Below, piece after piece: positions 8,465 through 18,063 of a stretch of DNA of 64,000 bases (positions are counted from its first letter, which is position 1; each line of letters begins with the position of its first letter). Origin of the DNA: Flavobacteriales bacterium (lineage in GTDB: Bacteria > Bacteroidota > Bacteroidia > Flavobacteriales_D > UBA2798); NCBI GenBank assembly GCA_019694795.1, contig JAIBBF010000008.1, positions 21,005 to 85,004 of the forward strand, given 5' to 3'. A model generated the notes under the pieces. That model worked only from the letters and a program-made list of their open reading frames with translations. It was not told where the DNA came from and made no database searches. Both the position numbers and the translations under genes were made by a program.

Positions 8465-9472
8465 ATGAGCGAGATTCGTCACAATTGGACCAAAGAAGAA
8501 ATCCTTAATATTTACAATCAACCCTTGCTGGAGCTAGTTTATCAGGCCGCATCGGTTCACCGTCAACATCACAATCCACGCGAAGTGCAGGTGAGTTCTC
8601 TCATCTCCATCAAAACAGGTGGGTGTCCGGAAGATTGCGCTTATTGTCCGCAAGCCGCACGTTACAACACTAAAGTAAAAGTGCATAAGCTGATGGAGGT
8701 GGATGAAGTGACATCCCTCGCAAAAAATGCAAAAGAAAATGGGGCCTCACGCGTGTGCATGGGAGCAGCCTGGCGCGCAGTTCGCGATAACAAAGATTTC
8801 GATAAGGTAATCGATATGGTAAAAAGTGTACATGCACTCGATCTGGAAGTATGCTGCACACTGGGAATGTTGACCGAAGATCAGGCCAAGCGTTTGGCAG
8901 ATGCTGGTTTATATGCCTATAACCACAACCTCGATACATCAGAAGAATATTACGATGATATCATTACCACACGTACTTACGAGGATCGTTTAAAAACTCT
9001 CGAGAATGTACGCAAGGCTAAACTTACCGTTTGCTCCGGAGGAATTATCGGAATGGGCGAAACGGTAGAAGATCGCATTGGTATGTTACTTACACTCGCC
9101 AATTTACCGGCGCATCCAAATTCTACCCCTATCAATGCATTGGTCCCTGTAGAAGGAACACCACTCGAAGAACAACAAATTGTTCCCATTTGGGATATGG
9201 TTCGCATGATTGCTACCACACGCATCGTATTACCAAAAACGGTGGTGCGATTAAGTGCAGGAAGAACGCAGATGAGTATGGAAGGACAAGCCCTTTGCTT
9301 TATGGCAGGAGCAGGTTCTATTTTTGCGGGCGATAAATTACTCACAACTTCCAATCCCGATATCAACGAGGATATGCAGATGTTTGAGATTTTAGGCTTA
9401 GTGGGACGAAAACCTTATGCCAATGGCGACAAGCCGGAGATTAAGGAAACGAGCGAAGAGACCATTGCCTGA
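8465..9472 (+). CDS. bioB: Biotin synthase
   Basis: 335 residues. It is a radical-SAM enzyme that inserts sulfur into dethiobiotin, the last step of biotin synthesis. The SAM [4Fe-4S] cluster motif CPEDCAYC gives Cys54, Cys58 and Cys61. Further BioB signatures are [21 protein letters not shown] and [10 protein letters not shown], the last containing the Arg ligand of the second cluster. It starts a tight operon: its TGA overlaps the bioF ATG by one base, and bioF in turn overlaps bioD. All three act on consecutive or neighbouring steps of the pathway. Confidence 0.98.
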   Translation: MSEIRHNWTKEEILNIYNQPLLELVYQAASVHRQHHNPREVQVSSLISIKTGGCPEDCAYCPQAARYNTKVKVHKLMEVDEVTSLAKNAKENGASRVCMGAAWRAVRDNKDFDKVIDMVKSVHALDLEVCCTLGMLTEDQAKRLADAGLYAYNHNLDTSEEYYDDIITTRTYEDRLKTLENVRKAKLTVCSGGIIGMGETVEDRIGMLLTLANLPAHPNSTPINALVPVEGTPLEEQQIVPIWDMVRMIATTRIVLPKTVVRLSAGRTQMSMEGQALCFMAGAGSIFAGDKLLTTSNPDINEDMQMFEILGLVGRKPYANGDKPEIKETSEETIA

Positions 9473-10572
9473 TGAATTTTGAACAACGTCTGCAAGAAAC
9501 GCTCGAGCGTAGGATAAGTGAAGGCGCATTTCGCGAGTTAAGGCTGCATCCCGGATTATTCGATTTTTGTTCGAATGATTATCTCGGAATGGCGGCCATG
9601 GAATTTAAAATTCCCAAAAAAAACGGAGGATCAACCGGATCACGTTTGCTCACTGGTAATACGGCTGAAGCATTAGCACTGGAAGAATACCTGGCCGGTT
9701 TTTTCAAATCAGAAGCAGCACTTCTTTTTAATTCAGGATATGTAGCTAACACGGGACTGCTTTCATGTATTGCCAAAAAAAATGATCTGATTGTTTATGA
9801 TGAATTATGTCACGCCTCATTGCGTGATGGAATTCGTTTAAGCAATGCCCGAAATTTTTCCTTTGCTCACAATGAGGTTTTCGACCTCAAACAAAAAATT
9901 CAGCGTGCAGGTTGCGAGGGACAAATCTTTATTGTTACTGAATCTGTATTCTCCATGGATGGAGATATTGCTCCACTAAAAGAAATTTTTGAAGTAGCAG
10001 AACAATTGAATGCCCGGGTAATTGTTGACGAAGCACATGCAGTTGGAGTATGGGGAGAGCAAGGGAGAGGACTCGCTCAGGATTTTGCAAACAGAAAAGA
10101 ATTACTCGCACGAATTGTCACCTTTGGTAAAGCCATCGGTTCTCACGGAGCGGCAATTATCGGATCGGAATTATTAAAGAATTACCTGATTAATTTTTCT
10201 CGTCCATTTATTTATACAACGGCATTGCCTCCTGTTATTCTGGAAGAAATAAAAATTCGTTTTCAGAAAATGGAGACGATGGACGAAGAACGTTCACGCT
10301 TGTTTAAAAATGTGGAATTCTTCAAAGAGCAATTAGTAGCGAGTAAACTCCGTCACTTAAAATCGAATACTGCTATTCAATGCGTCATTATACCCGGCAA
10401 TCACGAAGTGAAAAGATGGTCGAGATATATGCACGAAAAAGGATATGATGTACGCCCAATTTTAAGTCCCACCATTCCCGAGGGATCCGAACGTTTACGT
10501 TTTTGTATCCATTCATTTAATTGCTTTGAACAGATTCAGAATTTATTTGTTGAACTGGCAAATATGGAATGA
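9472..10572 (+). CDS. bioF: 8-amino-7-oxononanoate synthase
   Basis: 366 residues. It is a PLP-dependent alpha-oxoamine synthase that condenses pimeloyl thioester with L-alanine. Visible signatures are FCSNDYLGMA, GGSTGSRLLTGN, the VDEAHAVGVWG motif with the cofactor Asp, and TFGKAIGSHGAA with the Schiff-base Lys220. It is slightly shorter than the 384-residue E. coli enzyme. The start overlaps the bioB stop by one base (TGATGA), and the end overlaps bioD by four. The related KBL (glycine C-acetyltransferase) is unlikely given the operon. Confidence 0.96.
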   Translation: MNFEQRLQETLERRISEGAFRELRLHPGLFDFCSNDYLGMAAMEFKIPKKNGGSTGSRLLTGNTAEALALEEYLAGFFKSEAALLFNSGYVANTGLLSCIAKKNDLIVYDELCHASLRDGIRLSNARNFSFAHNEVFDLKQKIQRAGCEGQIFIVTESVFSMDGDIAPLKEIFEVAEQLNARVIVDEAHAVGVWGEQGRGLAQDFANRKELLARIVTFGKAIGSHGAAIIGSELLKNYLINFSRPFIYTTALPPVILEEIKIRFQKMETMDEERSRLFKNVEFFKEQLVASKLRHLKSNTAIQCVIIPGNHEVKRWSRYMHEKGYDVRPILSPTIPEGSERLRFCIHSFNCFEQIQNLFVELANME

Positions 10573-11189
10573 TGAGTCAGCATTTTTTTGTCTCCGGGAT
10601 TGGTACCAATGTGGGTAAAACCATTTCAACTGCCATTTTATGCCGTGCTTTAAAAAAGGATTACTGGAAACCGGTACAAGCTGGCGATCTGCATCATTCC
10701 GATTCCATTCGGGTAAAGAACATCATCGGAAATGATTTAAATGTCTTTCCGGAACAATACCGACTCAATGCACCCATGAGTCCGCATGCAGCAGCAGAAA
10801 TAGATCATGTCAGCATTTCATTGAGCGATTTTCAACTCCCTCATTCTAAAAATGGAATGTTGGTTGAAGGGGCTGGTGGATTAATGGTGCCTTTAAATCG
10901 CAAAGGTGATTTTATGGTGGACCTTGCCGCGCAGCTGCAACTACCCATTATTCTTGTTGCCAATTATTATCTCGGCTCCATCAATCATACCCTCCTGAGT
11001 CTGGAGTTGCTTAAAAACAGAAATCAATATCCGGTCCTGCTGGTATTAAACGGAACCGCCAATCCCGAGTCCAGATCTTTGATATTGAGTAGGGTAGGAT
11101 CCCTTCCTGTTGTGGAAATCCCTGAATTTCAAGAAGAAGACCCGGAAGAATTAAGACGTTTTGCCGATCAGCTTCAAATCGCCTTTTAA
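10569..11189 (+). CDS. bioD: Dethiobiotin synthetase
   Basis: 206 residues. It is an ATP-dependent carboxylase that closes the ureido ring of dethiobiotin. The P-loop GIGTNVGKT lies near the N-terminus, and EGAGGLMVPL is the second diagnostic motif. Two adjacent ATGs (10569 and 10572) are possible starts; the first overlaps the bioF stop in an ATGA arrangement. No bioA, bioC or bioH gene follows. The class III aminotransferase at 58999-60186 is distant and lacks context as BioA. A terminator overlaps the end of the gene. Confidence 0.95.
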   Translation: MMSQHFFVSGIGTNVGKTISTAILCRALKKDYWKPVQAGDLHHSDSIRVKNIIGNDLNVFPEQYRLNAPMSPHAAAEIDHVSISLSDFQLPHSKNGMLVEGAGGLMVPLNRKGDFMVDLAAQLQLPIILVANYYLGSINHTLLSLELLKNRNQYPVLLVLNGTANPESRSLILSRVGSLPVVEIPEFQEEDPEELRRFADQLQIAF

Positions 11190-11207
11190 CCCTTAAAGGC
11201 TTTTCTT
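11181..11207 (+). terminator. Intrinsic terminator of the bio operon
   Basis: GCCTTTTAA/TTAAAGGC hairpin (one bulged base) overlapping the bioD stop codon and followed by TTTTCTTT. Confidence 0.6.
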
Positions 11208-11346
11208 TCATCAGATTTTGAGGTCCATTTGAAAAGATTCCGGAACATCCCGACAAACCTTTTCGTCTATTTATCGTAATAACTGCCCATAGTTATTAAC
11301 AATTCAAAGTTTATTGTTAATTTCGTAGTGATTTAATCGACAAAGC

Positions 11347-14300
11347 ATGAGGAAAATCTTTACCGGACTATTTTTATCGTCCTTACTTACAACGGGTTAT
11401 GCCCAGGATCTTGCCATGGCACCACCGCTGGGAACTTTTCTGTCTCCAGTTTCAGGTTGTTCAATGTCGGCCACAGAGGCTGTAACGATCAGGATTTTTA
11501 ATGCGGGTCCGACCTTACCGGCCGGGACTTCATTCAACGTATCCTATAGTATTAATGCAGGTGCACCGGTTGTTGAACTGGTTACCCTGGCCGCACCATT
11601 GGTGAACAATACTACATTGACTTACACCTTTACCAGTACGGCCAACCTCGCTACTGCAGGTACTTATTCCTTCGATGCGAATGTCACCATTGCCGGTGAT
11701 ATCGTTCCTGGAAATGATACCTATACGGGTTATTCGGTGGTGAGCAGTGCTGCAAGTAATGGAGGAACTGCCACAGGCGGAACCAATGTTTGTAATGCTA
11801 ATAACGCGGGTAATATTACACTTACAGGTACAGTAGGAAATGTCCTTAACTGGGAATATTCAACTGATGCAGGTGTGACCTGGGTAAACATTTCAAATGT
11901 GACTACTTCACAATCGTACAACGATTTGGCAGTGGAAACCTGGTATCGTGCCAATGTTCAGAATGCTTCATGTCCGATTGCAACTTCAACCATTGCCATC
12001 ATGACGATTGATCCTACATCTGTAGGAGGAACAACTGCTGGGGGAACAACTCCGGCATGTTCAGGTAGCAATAGCGGAACCATCACCCTAAGTGGTAAAA
12101 CAGGAAATGTACTTAATTGGGAGTTTTCTACCAATGGTGGTGTTACATGGACCAACATTGCTAATACTACAACATCGAATGCGTATTCTAATTTAACTGT
12201 AACAACCCGTTTCCGTGCACGCGTTCAAAGTGGGTCATGTCCGGCAGTATATTCTTCACAACGTATTATTACTGTAAATCCGGCCTCTGTTGGCGGAACA
12301 GTTTCTTCAGATGCTACTGTTTGTTCGGGCGCAAATACAGGAACACTTACATTATCGGGACAAACAGGAACAGTGCAAAGCTGGGAGTTCTCAACTGACG
12401 GTGGTGTTTCATGGAATACCATTGCCAATACAACTACTTCTCAAAACTATTTAAATCTTACCCAAACCACCATGTATCGTGCGCGTGTAAGATCGAATCC
12501 TTGTTCGGTAGCAACCTCAGTACCTGCTACCATTACTGTTGTTTCTGCAAGTAATGGAGGAACATTAGCAGCGGATGCTACAGTATGTACCGGAGCTAAC
12601 ACAGATACCTTACAAGTAAGTGGTTATTCCGGTAGCATTGTTGGATGGGAATACTCAACCGATGGTGGTACAACATGGAACCCTTATGCATCTACAGCAG
12701 ATACATTAATCTATACCAATCTTACAACAACAACGAATTACCGTGTTGAAGTTTTAGCAGGTGGATGTACTTCTGCATATTCCAATATGGCAACCATTAC
12801 GGTTGATACTTTAACAGTTGGAGGAACGGTAAGTGGTAACACTACACTTTGTGCTTCCGGTAACAGCGGTTCACTTACATTGTCGGGTCAAAACGGTACC
12901 ATTGCTCAATGGGAATCTTCTACCGACGGAGGTATTACATGGAATCCTATTGCAAATACAACCACCACCGAAAATTATTCGAATTTAACGTTGACCACAC
13001 TTTACCGTGTTCAATCAGCAAGTGGTGTTTGTCCTTCCGGTTATTCCGATACAGCAACTGTAACAGTAGATCCCATCACCGTTGCCGGTGTGGTAGATGC
13101 AAGCACAACGGTTTGTTCGGGTAACAATGCTGGTTCTTTAAATCTTACAGGTAGCACCGGTTCGGTATTGAACTGGGAATTTTCTACCGATGGAGGTATT
13201 ACATGGATTACTATTGCCAATACCACTACTACACAAAACTACAGTAACATTGCTACTACAACACAATATAGAGCAACCGTACAAAGTGGTGTTTGTCCTT
13301 CTGCCATTGCAACTGCCGCCGTACTCAGCATCGATGCTCAGGCTGTGGGGGGAACTTTATATGGAGGAACAACCGTTTGTGCTACTTCCAATTCAGGATC
13401 TTTAACGCTGGTTGGATTTAATGCTTCAGTTGTGGGATGGGAATTTTCTACGGATGGCGGAGTAACCTATTCTCCAATTGCCAATACTACTCCTTTCTAT
13501 AATTTCAGTAATCTCACCGGTACAACCGATTTCCGTGTTATCACAGCATCGGGTGTTTGTCCGAATGATACCTCCACCATTGCAACTGTTCAGGTGGATT
13601 CTTCTTCAACAGGTGGTTCCGTTACTGCAAACGATACAGTTTGTGCGGGAGCTAATAATGGAACACTGGTGTTAAGCGGACAATCTGGTTCTGTAGTGAA
13701 CTGGGAAATGTCGAACGACGGTGGTGTTACCTGGATTACTCTTGCAAACGACACACTTACTCAGAGCTATCTGAATTTGATGAATACCACTACTTACCGC
13801 GCTAAAGTTAAAAATGGTGTTTGTCCGGCAGTCGGATCTACTCCGGCCACCATCACGGTGAATCAACAATCGGTAGGTGGAGAAATCAATGCCAGCGCTA
13901 CGGTATGTGCGGGACAAAATTTCGGTGTGCTCAATATTTTTGGTGAAGTTGGAAATATCCTCGATTGGGAAATGTCGCAAGACGGCGGAGTAACCTGGAC
14001 TGCTTTAGGTAATACCGGTACTACACAATCGTATTCTAATTTAACAGATACCACCTGGTACCATGCCATTGTGCAAAGTGGAATTTGTGCAGCAGATACT
14101 TCAGATCTTGCCATTATCAATATGTACCCTTCACCGGTTGCAGGTTTTAATCCGGATACGGTTTGTCAGGGATCACCATTGACCTTTGTAAACACTACCA
14201 CCAATAGTGTTGGTTTCATTACACTTTACAATTGGACTTTTGGAGACGGTAACACTTCCGGAGCTGTTAATCCAATACATACCTATTCCATTTTCGGAAA

Positions 14301-15111
14301 CATTAATGTGGATTTGTTTGTGATGAACAACTTCGGTTGTACGGATACGGTTTCTCAAATTATTGTAGTCAACAATCTTCCGGTTGCAGATATATTTGCG
14401 GGTGGACCAACCAGTTTCTGTTATGGCGACACCGTTCAATTGTTTGCTCCGTTTAACGTAAACTACGCTTATAGCTGGAACACGGGTGAAACCAATTTCC
14501 AAATCACAGCCGACACTACATTCGATTATACCGTAACAGTTACCGACGTAACCAATGGTTGTGTAAATACCGATACAGAAATTGTTAACGCCTATCCAAT
14601 TCCTGTTGCTAATGCAGGTGCTGATACAACAGTTAGCTTAGGCTTTGGTGTAAATCTGATGGGCTCCGGAGGTATATCTTACCAATGGACACCGGCTACA
14701 GGATTAGACAATGCCTTTATTGCTAATCCAATGGCTACACCAACCACTACTACAACTTACATTATGGAAGTAAGTAACATCTACGGATGTATTAATTCCG
14801 ATACAGTTGTTGTAAGTGTAAACAACGATTATCTGGTTACCGTTCGCAATGTGCTTACACCAAATGGTGATGGATTTAATGATAAATGGATCATCGAGAA
14901 CATTGAAAGTTATCCGGGTAACACGGTTTATGTATATAACCGAAACGGACAAAAAGTTTTTGAAGGCGAAAGCTACATGAATACCTGGGAAGGTACTTAT
15001 AATAATCAGGCTCTTCCAGATGGTACTTATTACTACGTAATCGAGTTCACCGATTCGGATGTTGTAGTAAAAGGTGCAGTTAACATTATTAGTTCCAACA
15101 CTAACAAATAA
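11347..15111 (+). CDS. T9SS-exported repeat adhesin with type B (gliding-type) sorting domain
   Basis: 1254 residues. A signal peptide (ending GYAQ) is followed by a CARDB-like N-terminal domain (about 25-135), nine tandem Ig-like repeats of about 88 residues (138-931), one PKD domain (about 932-1010, YNWTFGDGNTSGAVNP), further beta domains, and a C-terminal type B T9SS sorting domain. That domain begins at LTPNGDGFNDKW and includes VYVYNRNGQKVFEG and LPDGTYYYVIEF. Such proteins cross the outer membrane through T9SS and stay at the cell surface or are released. The next gene, 11 nt downstream, encodes a PorP/SprF-like protein, the usual partner of type B substrates. A near -7 box (TAATTTCG, 11318-11325) precedes the ATG. 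Confidence 0.88.
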   Translation: MRKIFTGLFLSSLLTTGYAQDLAMAPPLGTFLSPVSGCSMSATEAVTIRIFNAGPTLPAGTSFNVSYSINAGAPVVELVTLAAPLVNNTTLTYTFTSTANLATAGTYSFDANVTIAGDIVPGNDTYTGYSVVSSAASNGGTATGGTNVCNANNAGNITLTGTVGNVLNWEYSTDAGVTWVNISNVTTSQSYNDLAVETWYRANVQNASCPIATSTIAIMTIDPTSVGGTTAGGTTPACSGSNSGTITLSGKTGNVLNWEFSTNGGVTWTNIANTTTSNAYSNLTVTTRFRARVQSGSCPAVYSSQRIITVNPASVGGTVSSDATVCSGANTGTLTLSGQTGTVQSWEFSTDGGVSWNTIANTTTSQNYLNLTQTTMYRARVRSNPCSVATSVPATITVVSASNGGTLAADATVCTGANTDTLQVSGYSGSIVGWEYSTDGGTTWNPYASTADTLIYTNLTTTTNYRVEVLAGGCTSAYSNMATITVDTLTVGGTVSGNTTLCASGNSGSLTLSGQNGTIAQWESSTDGGITWNPIANTTTTENYSNLTLTTLYRVQSASGVCPSGYSDTATVTVDPITVAGVVDASTTVCSGNNAGSLNLTGSTGSVLNWEFSTDGGITWITIANTTTTQNYSNIATTTQYRATVQSGVCPSAIATAAVLSIDAQAVGGTLYGGTTVCATSNSGSLTLVGFNASVVGWEFSTDGGVTYSPIANTTPFYNFSNLTGTTDFRVITASGVCPNDTSTIATVQVDSSSTGGSVTANDTVCAGANNGTLVLSGQSGSVVNWEMSNDGGVTWITLANDTLTQSYLNLMNTTTYRAKVKNGVCPAVGSTPATITVNQQSVGGEINASATVCAGQNFGVLNIFGEVGNILDWEMSQDGGVTWTALGNTGTTQSYSNLTDTTWYHAIVQSGICAADTSDLAIINMYPSPVAGFNPDTVCQGSPLTFVNTTTNSVGFITLYNWTFGDGNTSGAVNPIHTYSIFGNINVDLFVMNNFGCTDTVSQIIVVNNLPVADIFAGGPTSFCYGDTVQLFAPFNVNYAYSWNTGETNFQITADTTFDYTVTVTDVTNGCVNTDTEIVNAYPIPVANAGADTTVSLGFGVNLMGSGGISYQWTPATGLDNAFIANPMATPTTTTTYIMEVSNIYGCINSDTVVVSVNNDYLVTVRNVLTPNGDGFNDKWIIENIESYPGNTVYVYNRNGQKVFEGESYMNTWEGTYNNQALPDGTYYYVIEFTDSDVVVKGAVNIISSNTNK
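11758..14139 (+). repeat. Nine coding tandem repeats of about 264 bp
   Basis: Residues 138-931 of the adhesin. Each unit runs GGT..., a conserved Cys, NSGSLTLSG, NWEFSTDGGVTW, IANTTT, YSNLT, TTxYRA and a second Cys (GVCP). The paired Cys suggests one disulfide per domain. Repeats 5, 6 and 8 are especially alike in the DGGITW/IANTTTT region. Confidence 0.9.
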
Positions 15112-15122
15112 TCCGGACAGCC

Positions 15123-16535
15123 ATGAAAAAGTATATATATTCCACTCTTCTGGCCGCTACGGTAGCGGTATCTGCTCAGGCGCAACAATTGCCTTTGTTC
15201 AGTCAGTATTACTACAACAAATTCCTCTATAACCCGGCATACACCGGTACAGATGATAATGTAAATGCCTACCTGATTCATCGTTCCCAATGGAAAGATG
15301 TTCCCGGAGCTCCGGTAACTTATGCATTAACGGCAGATGGTCCGGTTAAAGCCAAAGAAATCGGATTGGGTGTTTCATTGTTTAACGATCAGACCGATAT
15401 TTTCAATCGTACCGGTTTGTATACTTCGTATTCGTATCGCTGGAAAGTGAATGCGGATCATCATTTAACGTTCGGACTTTCTGCCGGTGTGGTAGATAAT
15501 AAACTGGATTTTTCCCGTGCTTCCGTTCGCGATGTAAATGATCCATTATTGTATTCCGATAATCGCAGAAAAATTACCATGGATGCCAATTTCGGGGTAG
15601 CTTATTTCTGGAAAGATTTAACAGTTGGATTTTCAATTCCTCAGTTGCTCGGAAATAAAATCAATTACAACGATGGAAATACCAATGTATACACGACCAT
15701 GAAACGTCATTTTATCGGTAGCGTAGGGTATTCATTGATGATTTCTGAAACACAGCAAATCCGTTTCATGCCGAGCTTAATGACGCGCTACACGAAAGGA
15801 AGTCCATTCCAGTTCGATGTCAACGCTAATTTCGACTGGAAAGACATGGTGCGTGCAGGGATTTCTTATCGTCACCAATACGCTGTTGGTTTCAACGTTG
15901 GTGCTAAAGTGAACAAGAATCTGGTTGCCGGTTATACCTATGAATACGTTACTTCATCGATAGGTGCTGTAAGTGGTGGCGGACATGAAATCCTGTTAGG
16001 TTATTCCTTCGGAAGCAGAGGTGGTCACTCCGGTGATGATGAGCAGATCAAGAAGATGAATGAAAACATGGAGCGTTCGCAAATGGAGAACGATAGCTTG
16101 TTGCGTGAACTTCGTAAAAAAGATCAGGAACATACTTCGGAAATTGAGAAGTTAAAAACTGAACTTGAAAACCTGAAAAATCAAAAAGGTAACGATAACA
16201 ACGAGCAAGGAAATAACAACACTCCTGTAAATGGTGGTACCAATGCGAAAGACATCCGCAAGGAAAATGTAGCGGATTACAGCAATGAAGATGGTCAGCA
16301 AATCATTCCCGGTTACTATGTAATCATGGGTTCATTTAAGGTGAAAGAAAACGCTCAAAAAGCGAAGAAAGAACTCGAAGCGAATGCGGCCTATAAGCCA
16401 ACTATTATTTACAATAAAGTGCGTGGATTCTATTATGTAAACGTATTCTATTCTACCGACGAAGAAGTTGCGTTAGAAATTATGGATGTGTTACGTAAGA
16501 GCAAACCTGATGCATGGGTGTTCAATATGAACTAA
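15123..16535 (+). CDS. PorP/SprF-like OM protein with coiled coil and C-terminal SPOR domain
   Basis: 470 residues. A signal peptide (ending SAQAQQ) is followed by a PorP/SprF beta-barrel-like domain (about 22-300) with the family opening PLFSQYYYNKFLYNPAYTG. Then come a charged coiled coil (about 308-360), an Asn/Gly-rich linker (about 361-385), and a SPOR-type domain (about 395-470, YYVIMGSFKVKENAQKAKKEL and GFYYVNVFYSTDEEVA). PorP/SprF proteins anchor or assist type B T9SS substrates at the outer membrane. SPOR domains bind denuded peptidoglycan glycan. The protein could therefore tie the upstream adhesin, 11 nt away in the same operon, to the cell wall. The N-terminal and C-terminal assignments are strong; the combined role is inference. 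Confidence 0.85.
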   Translation: MKKYIYSTLLAATVAVSAQAQQLPLFSQYYYNKFLYNPAYTGTDDNVNAYLIHRSQWKDVPGAPVTYALTADGPVKAKEIGLGVSLFNDQTDIFNRTGLYTSYSYRWKVNADHHLTFGLSAGVVDNKLDFSRASVRDVNDPLLYSDNRRKITMDANFGVAYFWKDLTVGFSIPQLLGNKINYNDGNTNVYTTMKRHFIGSVGYSLMISETQQIRFMPSLMTRYTKGSPFQFDVNANFDWKDMVRAGISYRHQYAVGFNVGAKVNKNLVAGYTYEYVTSSIGAVSGGGHEILLGYSFGSRGGHSGDDEQIKKMNENMERSQMENDSLLRELRKKDQEHTSEIEKLKTELENLKNQKGNDNNEQGNNNTPVNGGTNAKDIRKENVADYSNEDGQQIIPGYYVIMGSFKVKENAQKAKKELEANAAYKPTIIYNKVRGFYYVNVFYSTDEEVALEIMDVLRKSKPDAWVFNMN

Positions 16536-16553
16536 CCAGAAAAGAATAAGAGG

Positions 16554-16583
16554 AAGGACCGTTAGAAATAGCGGTCCTTTTTT
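16554..16583. terminator. Intrinsic terminator
   Basis: 8-bp stem AAGGACCG/CGGTCCTT (16554-16561, 16572-16579) with a 10-nt loop and a T6 tract. It ends the adhesin-PorP operon and abuts the stop of the convergent Nudix gene. Confidence 0.8.
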
Positions 16584-17202
16584 ATTTAATAATTTCTCTG
16601 ATCTCACTTAAAATAGCAGCAGTGGCCCCCCATACAATTTCATTCCCGATGGCGAAATAAGGAACTTGCATTTGTAATCCTTGTCCGGTTTTAACCTTGG
16701 TCTCCATTACCACATCGGCTTCCAGCAATCGCAGAATGGGGAATTCGATGAGGTAATTCACTTCGCGCGGATCCGGAACAAAATCCGGACGCCGGTCGAG
16801 CCAGGCGATATGTGGTTTAACCAAAAAATTAGAAGGCGGAATATACACTTCACTTAATGAACCAATCACTTGTTGTTTATCGAGATGAATTCCAATTTCT
16901 TCAGCACATTCACGGAGTGATGTAACCAATAAGTCGGCATCACTTTCCTCTTTTTTTCCACCCGGAAAACTCACTTGTGCCGAATGCGTTCCGCTGTATT
17001 CCTGTCGTTTAATTAATACACTGTTCCATTGATTTTCTTTATCCGGAAACAATAAACACAGCACTCCACTTAAACGTGGATTCAGCTGAGATTGAAGCGC
17101 AAGCGTTGCACTGGTTCTTCGGTAAGGAGCCATTTTCTGATGTGCCGAATCGCCGGGTAATCCGTTTTGAATGGCTTGTTCAATTTTTTTTATCAGCTCC
17201 AT
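16582..17202 (-). CDS. Nudix hydrolase, probable CoA pyrophosphatase
   Basis: 206 residues. The segment HSAQVSFPGGKKEESDADLLV followed by TSLRECAEEIGI is a Nudix box of the CoA-diphosphatase (NudL/YeaB) subfamily, where Asp replaces the first Glu. The preceding LIKRQEYSGTH and the QVSFPGG motif are the subfamily's CoA signature. The expected reaction is CoA to 3',5'-ADP and phosphopantetheine. I chose the ATG at 17202 because a TATATTTG box on the minus strand ends 3 nt upstream, and the longer frame to 17394 would run deep into the divergent terC gene. Confidence 0.85.
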   Translation of the reverse strand: MELIKKIEQAIQNGLPGDSAHQKMAPYRRTSATLALQSQLNPRLSGVLCLLFPDKENQWNSVLIKRQEYSGTHSAQVSFPGGKKEESDADLLVTSLRECAEEIGIHLDKQQVIGSLSEVYIPPSNFLVKPHIAWLDRRPDFVPDPREVNYLIEFPILRLLEADVVMETKVKTGQGLQMQVPYFAIGNEIVWGATAAILSEIREIIK

Positions 17203-17205
17203 GCC

Positions 17206-17213
17206 CAAATATA
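17206..17213 (-). promoter_or_regulatory. -7 promoter box TATATTTG of the Nudix gene
   Basis: Exact TAnnTTTG on the minus strand, 3 nt before the start codon at 17200-17202. Confidence 0.5.
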
Positions 17214-17235
17214 TAACCTTATCCTCTTTTGCACG

Positions 17236-17243
17236 TACATTTG
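17236..17243 (+). promoter_or_regulatory. -7 promoter box TACATTTG of terC
   Basis: Exact TAnnTTTG match 17 nt before the ATG at 17261. It is back to back with the Nudix box, so the 58-bp gap holds two divergent promoters. Confidence 0.5.
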
Positions 17244-17260
17244 CCCTTCTTAACAACAAA

Positions 17261-18025
17261 ATGGGACAATTTGATTTTCTTTTTTCACTCGATGGAGTGA
17301 TTGCATTTTTAACACTGGCAGTTTTAGAAATTGTATTAGGTATCGATAACCTGGTGTTTATTTCGATTTTGGTGGATAAAGCACCAAAGGACAAACAGAA
17401 GTTTATACGTATGCTCGGATTAACTCTGGCATTGGTTTTTCGTATTTGTATGCTGTTGGGGATTTCCTACATCGCCGGACTAACTGCACCTGTGTTTACC
17501 ATGGGGAAAAATGAGTTTTCATGGAGAGATCTCATTTTATTAGGCGGAGGTATTTTTCTTATTGCGAAAAGTACGCTTGAAATCCACCACAAATTACGCA
17601 GCGCCGGTCAGGAAGATCATGATGAGGAAACAAAGAAGTCGGCTTCTAAAAACATTGTGATGAACATGATCATTCAAATTGTGGTGATCGACATTATTTT
17701 CTCCATCGATTCCATTTTAACGGCAGTTGGATTAACTCAGAATGTCACACTCATGATTTCTGCAGTGATCATTTCCATGATTTTCATGATGATATTTTCC
17801 GGTCCTGTCGGCACCTTTATCAATAACAATCCCACTATTGTGATGCTTGCTCTTTCGTTTTTATTAATGATCGGTATGCTCCTTGTGGCAGAAGCCTTTG
17901 GTCAGGAATTTGACCGTGGTTATGTGTATTTCGCCATGGGCTTCTCCTTAACCGTTGAGGTGCTGAATCTTGTCTTGTTGAAGCGTCTAAACCGAAAAAG
18001 AGCACAAGAGGGTAAGGAGGATTGA
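17261..18025 (+). CDS. TerC family integral membrane protein
   Basis: 254 residues with about seven membrane segments. It has TerC-family motifs EIVLGIDNLVFISI in the first helix and IDIIFSIDSILTAVGL in the middle, both with paired acidic residues inside the membrane that are thought to bind metal ions. A His/Asp/Glu-rich cytosolic loop (EDHDEETKKS) lies between. TerC/Alx-type proteins have been linked to manganese export and metal loading of exported enzymes; the substrate here is not deducible. I used the ATG at 17261, since the extension to 17171 overlaps the Nudix gene and is not family-like. Confidence 0.88.
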   Translation: MGQFDFLFSLDGVIAFLTLAVLEIVLGIDNLVFISILVDKAPKDKQKFIRMLGLTLALVFRICMLLGISYIAGLTAPVFTMGKNEFSWRDLILLGGGIFLIAKSTLEIHHKLRSAGQEDHDEETKKSASKNIVMNMIIQIVVIDIIFSIDSILTAVGLTQNVTLMISAVIISMIFMMIFSGPVGTFINNNPTIVMLALSFLLMIGMLLVAEAFGQEFDRGYVYFAMGFSLTVEVLNLVLLKRLNRKRAQEGKED

Positions 18026-18051
18026 TATTTAATAGGATATTTCTATTTTTG
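18022..18051 (+). promoter_or_regulatory. tRNA-Leu promoter, TTG-N19-TATTTTTG
   Basis: TTG at 18022-18024 and TATTTTTG at 18044-18051, separated by 19 nt. This is the ideal Bacteroidota spacing, 12 nt before the mature tRNA 5' end. Confidence 0.65.
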
Positions 18052-18063
18052 CAGTCCATTCCT

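Noticed and set aside
11730..14120. A series of minus-strand open frames opposite the adhesin repeats
   Set aside because: They recur with the repeat period and are antisense shadows of the coding repeats, without start context or family similarity.
11758..14139. Regular repeats suggestive of CRISPR
   Set aside because: The unit is about 264 bp, in frame and coding for Ig-like domains; there are no short direct repeats with unique spacers and no cas genes.
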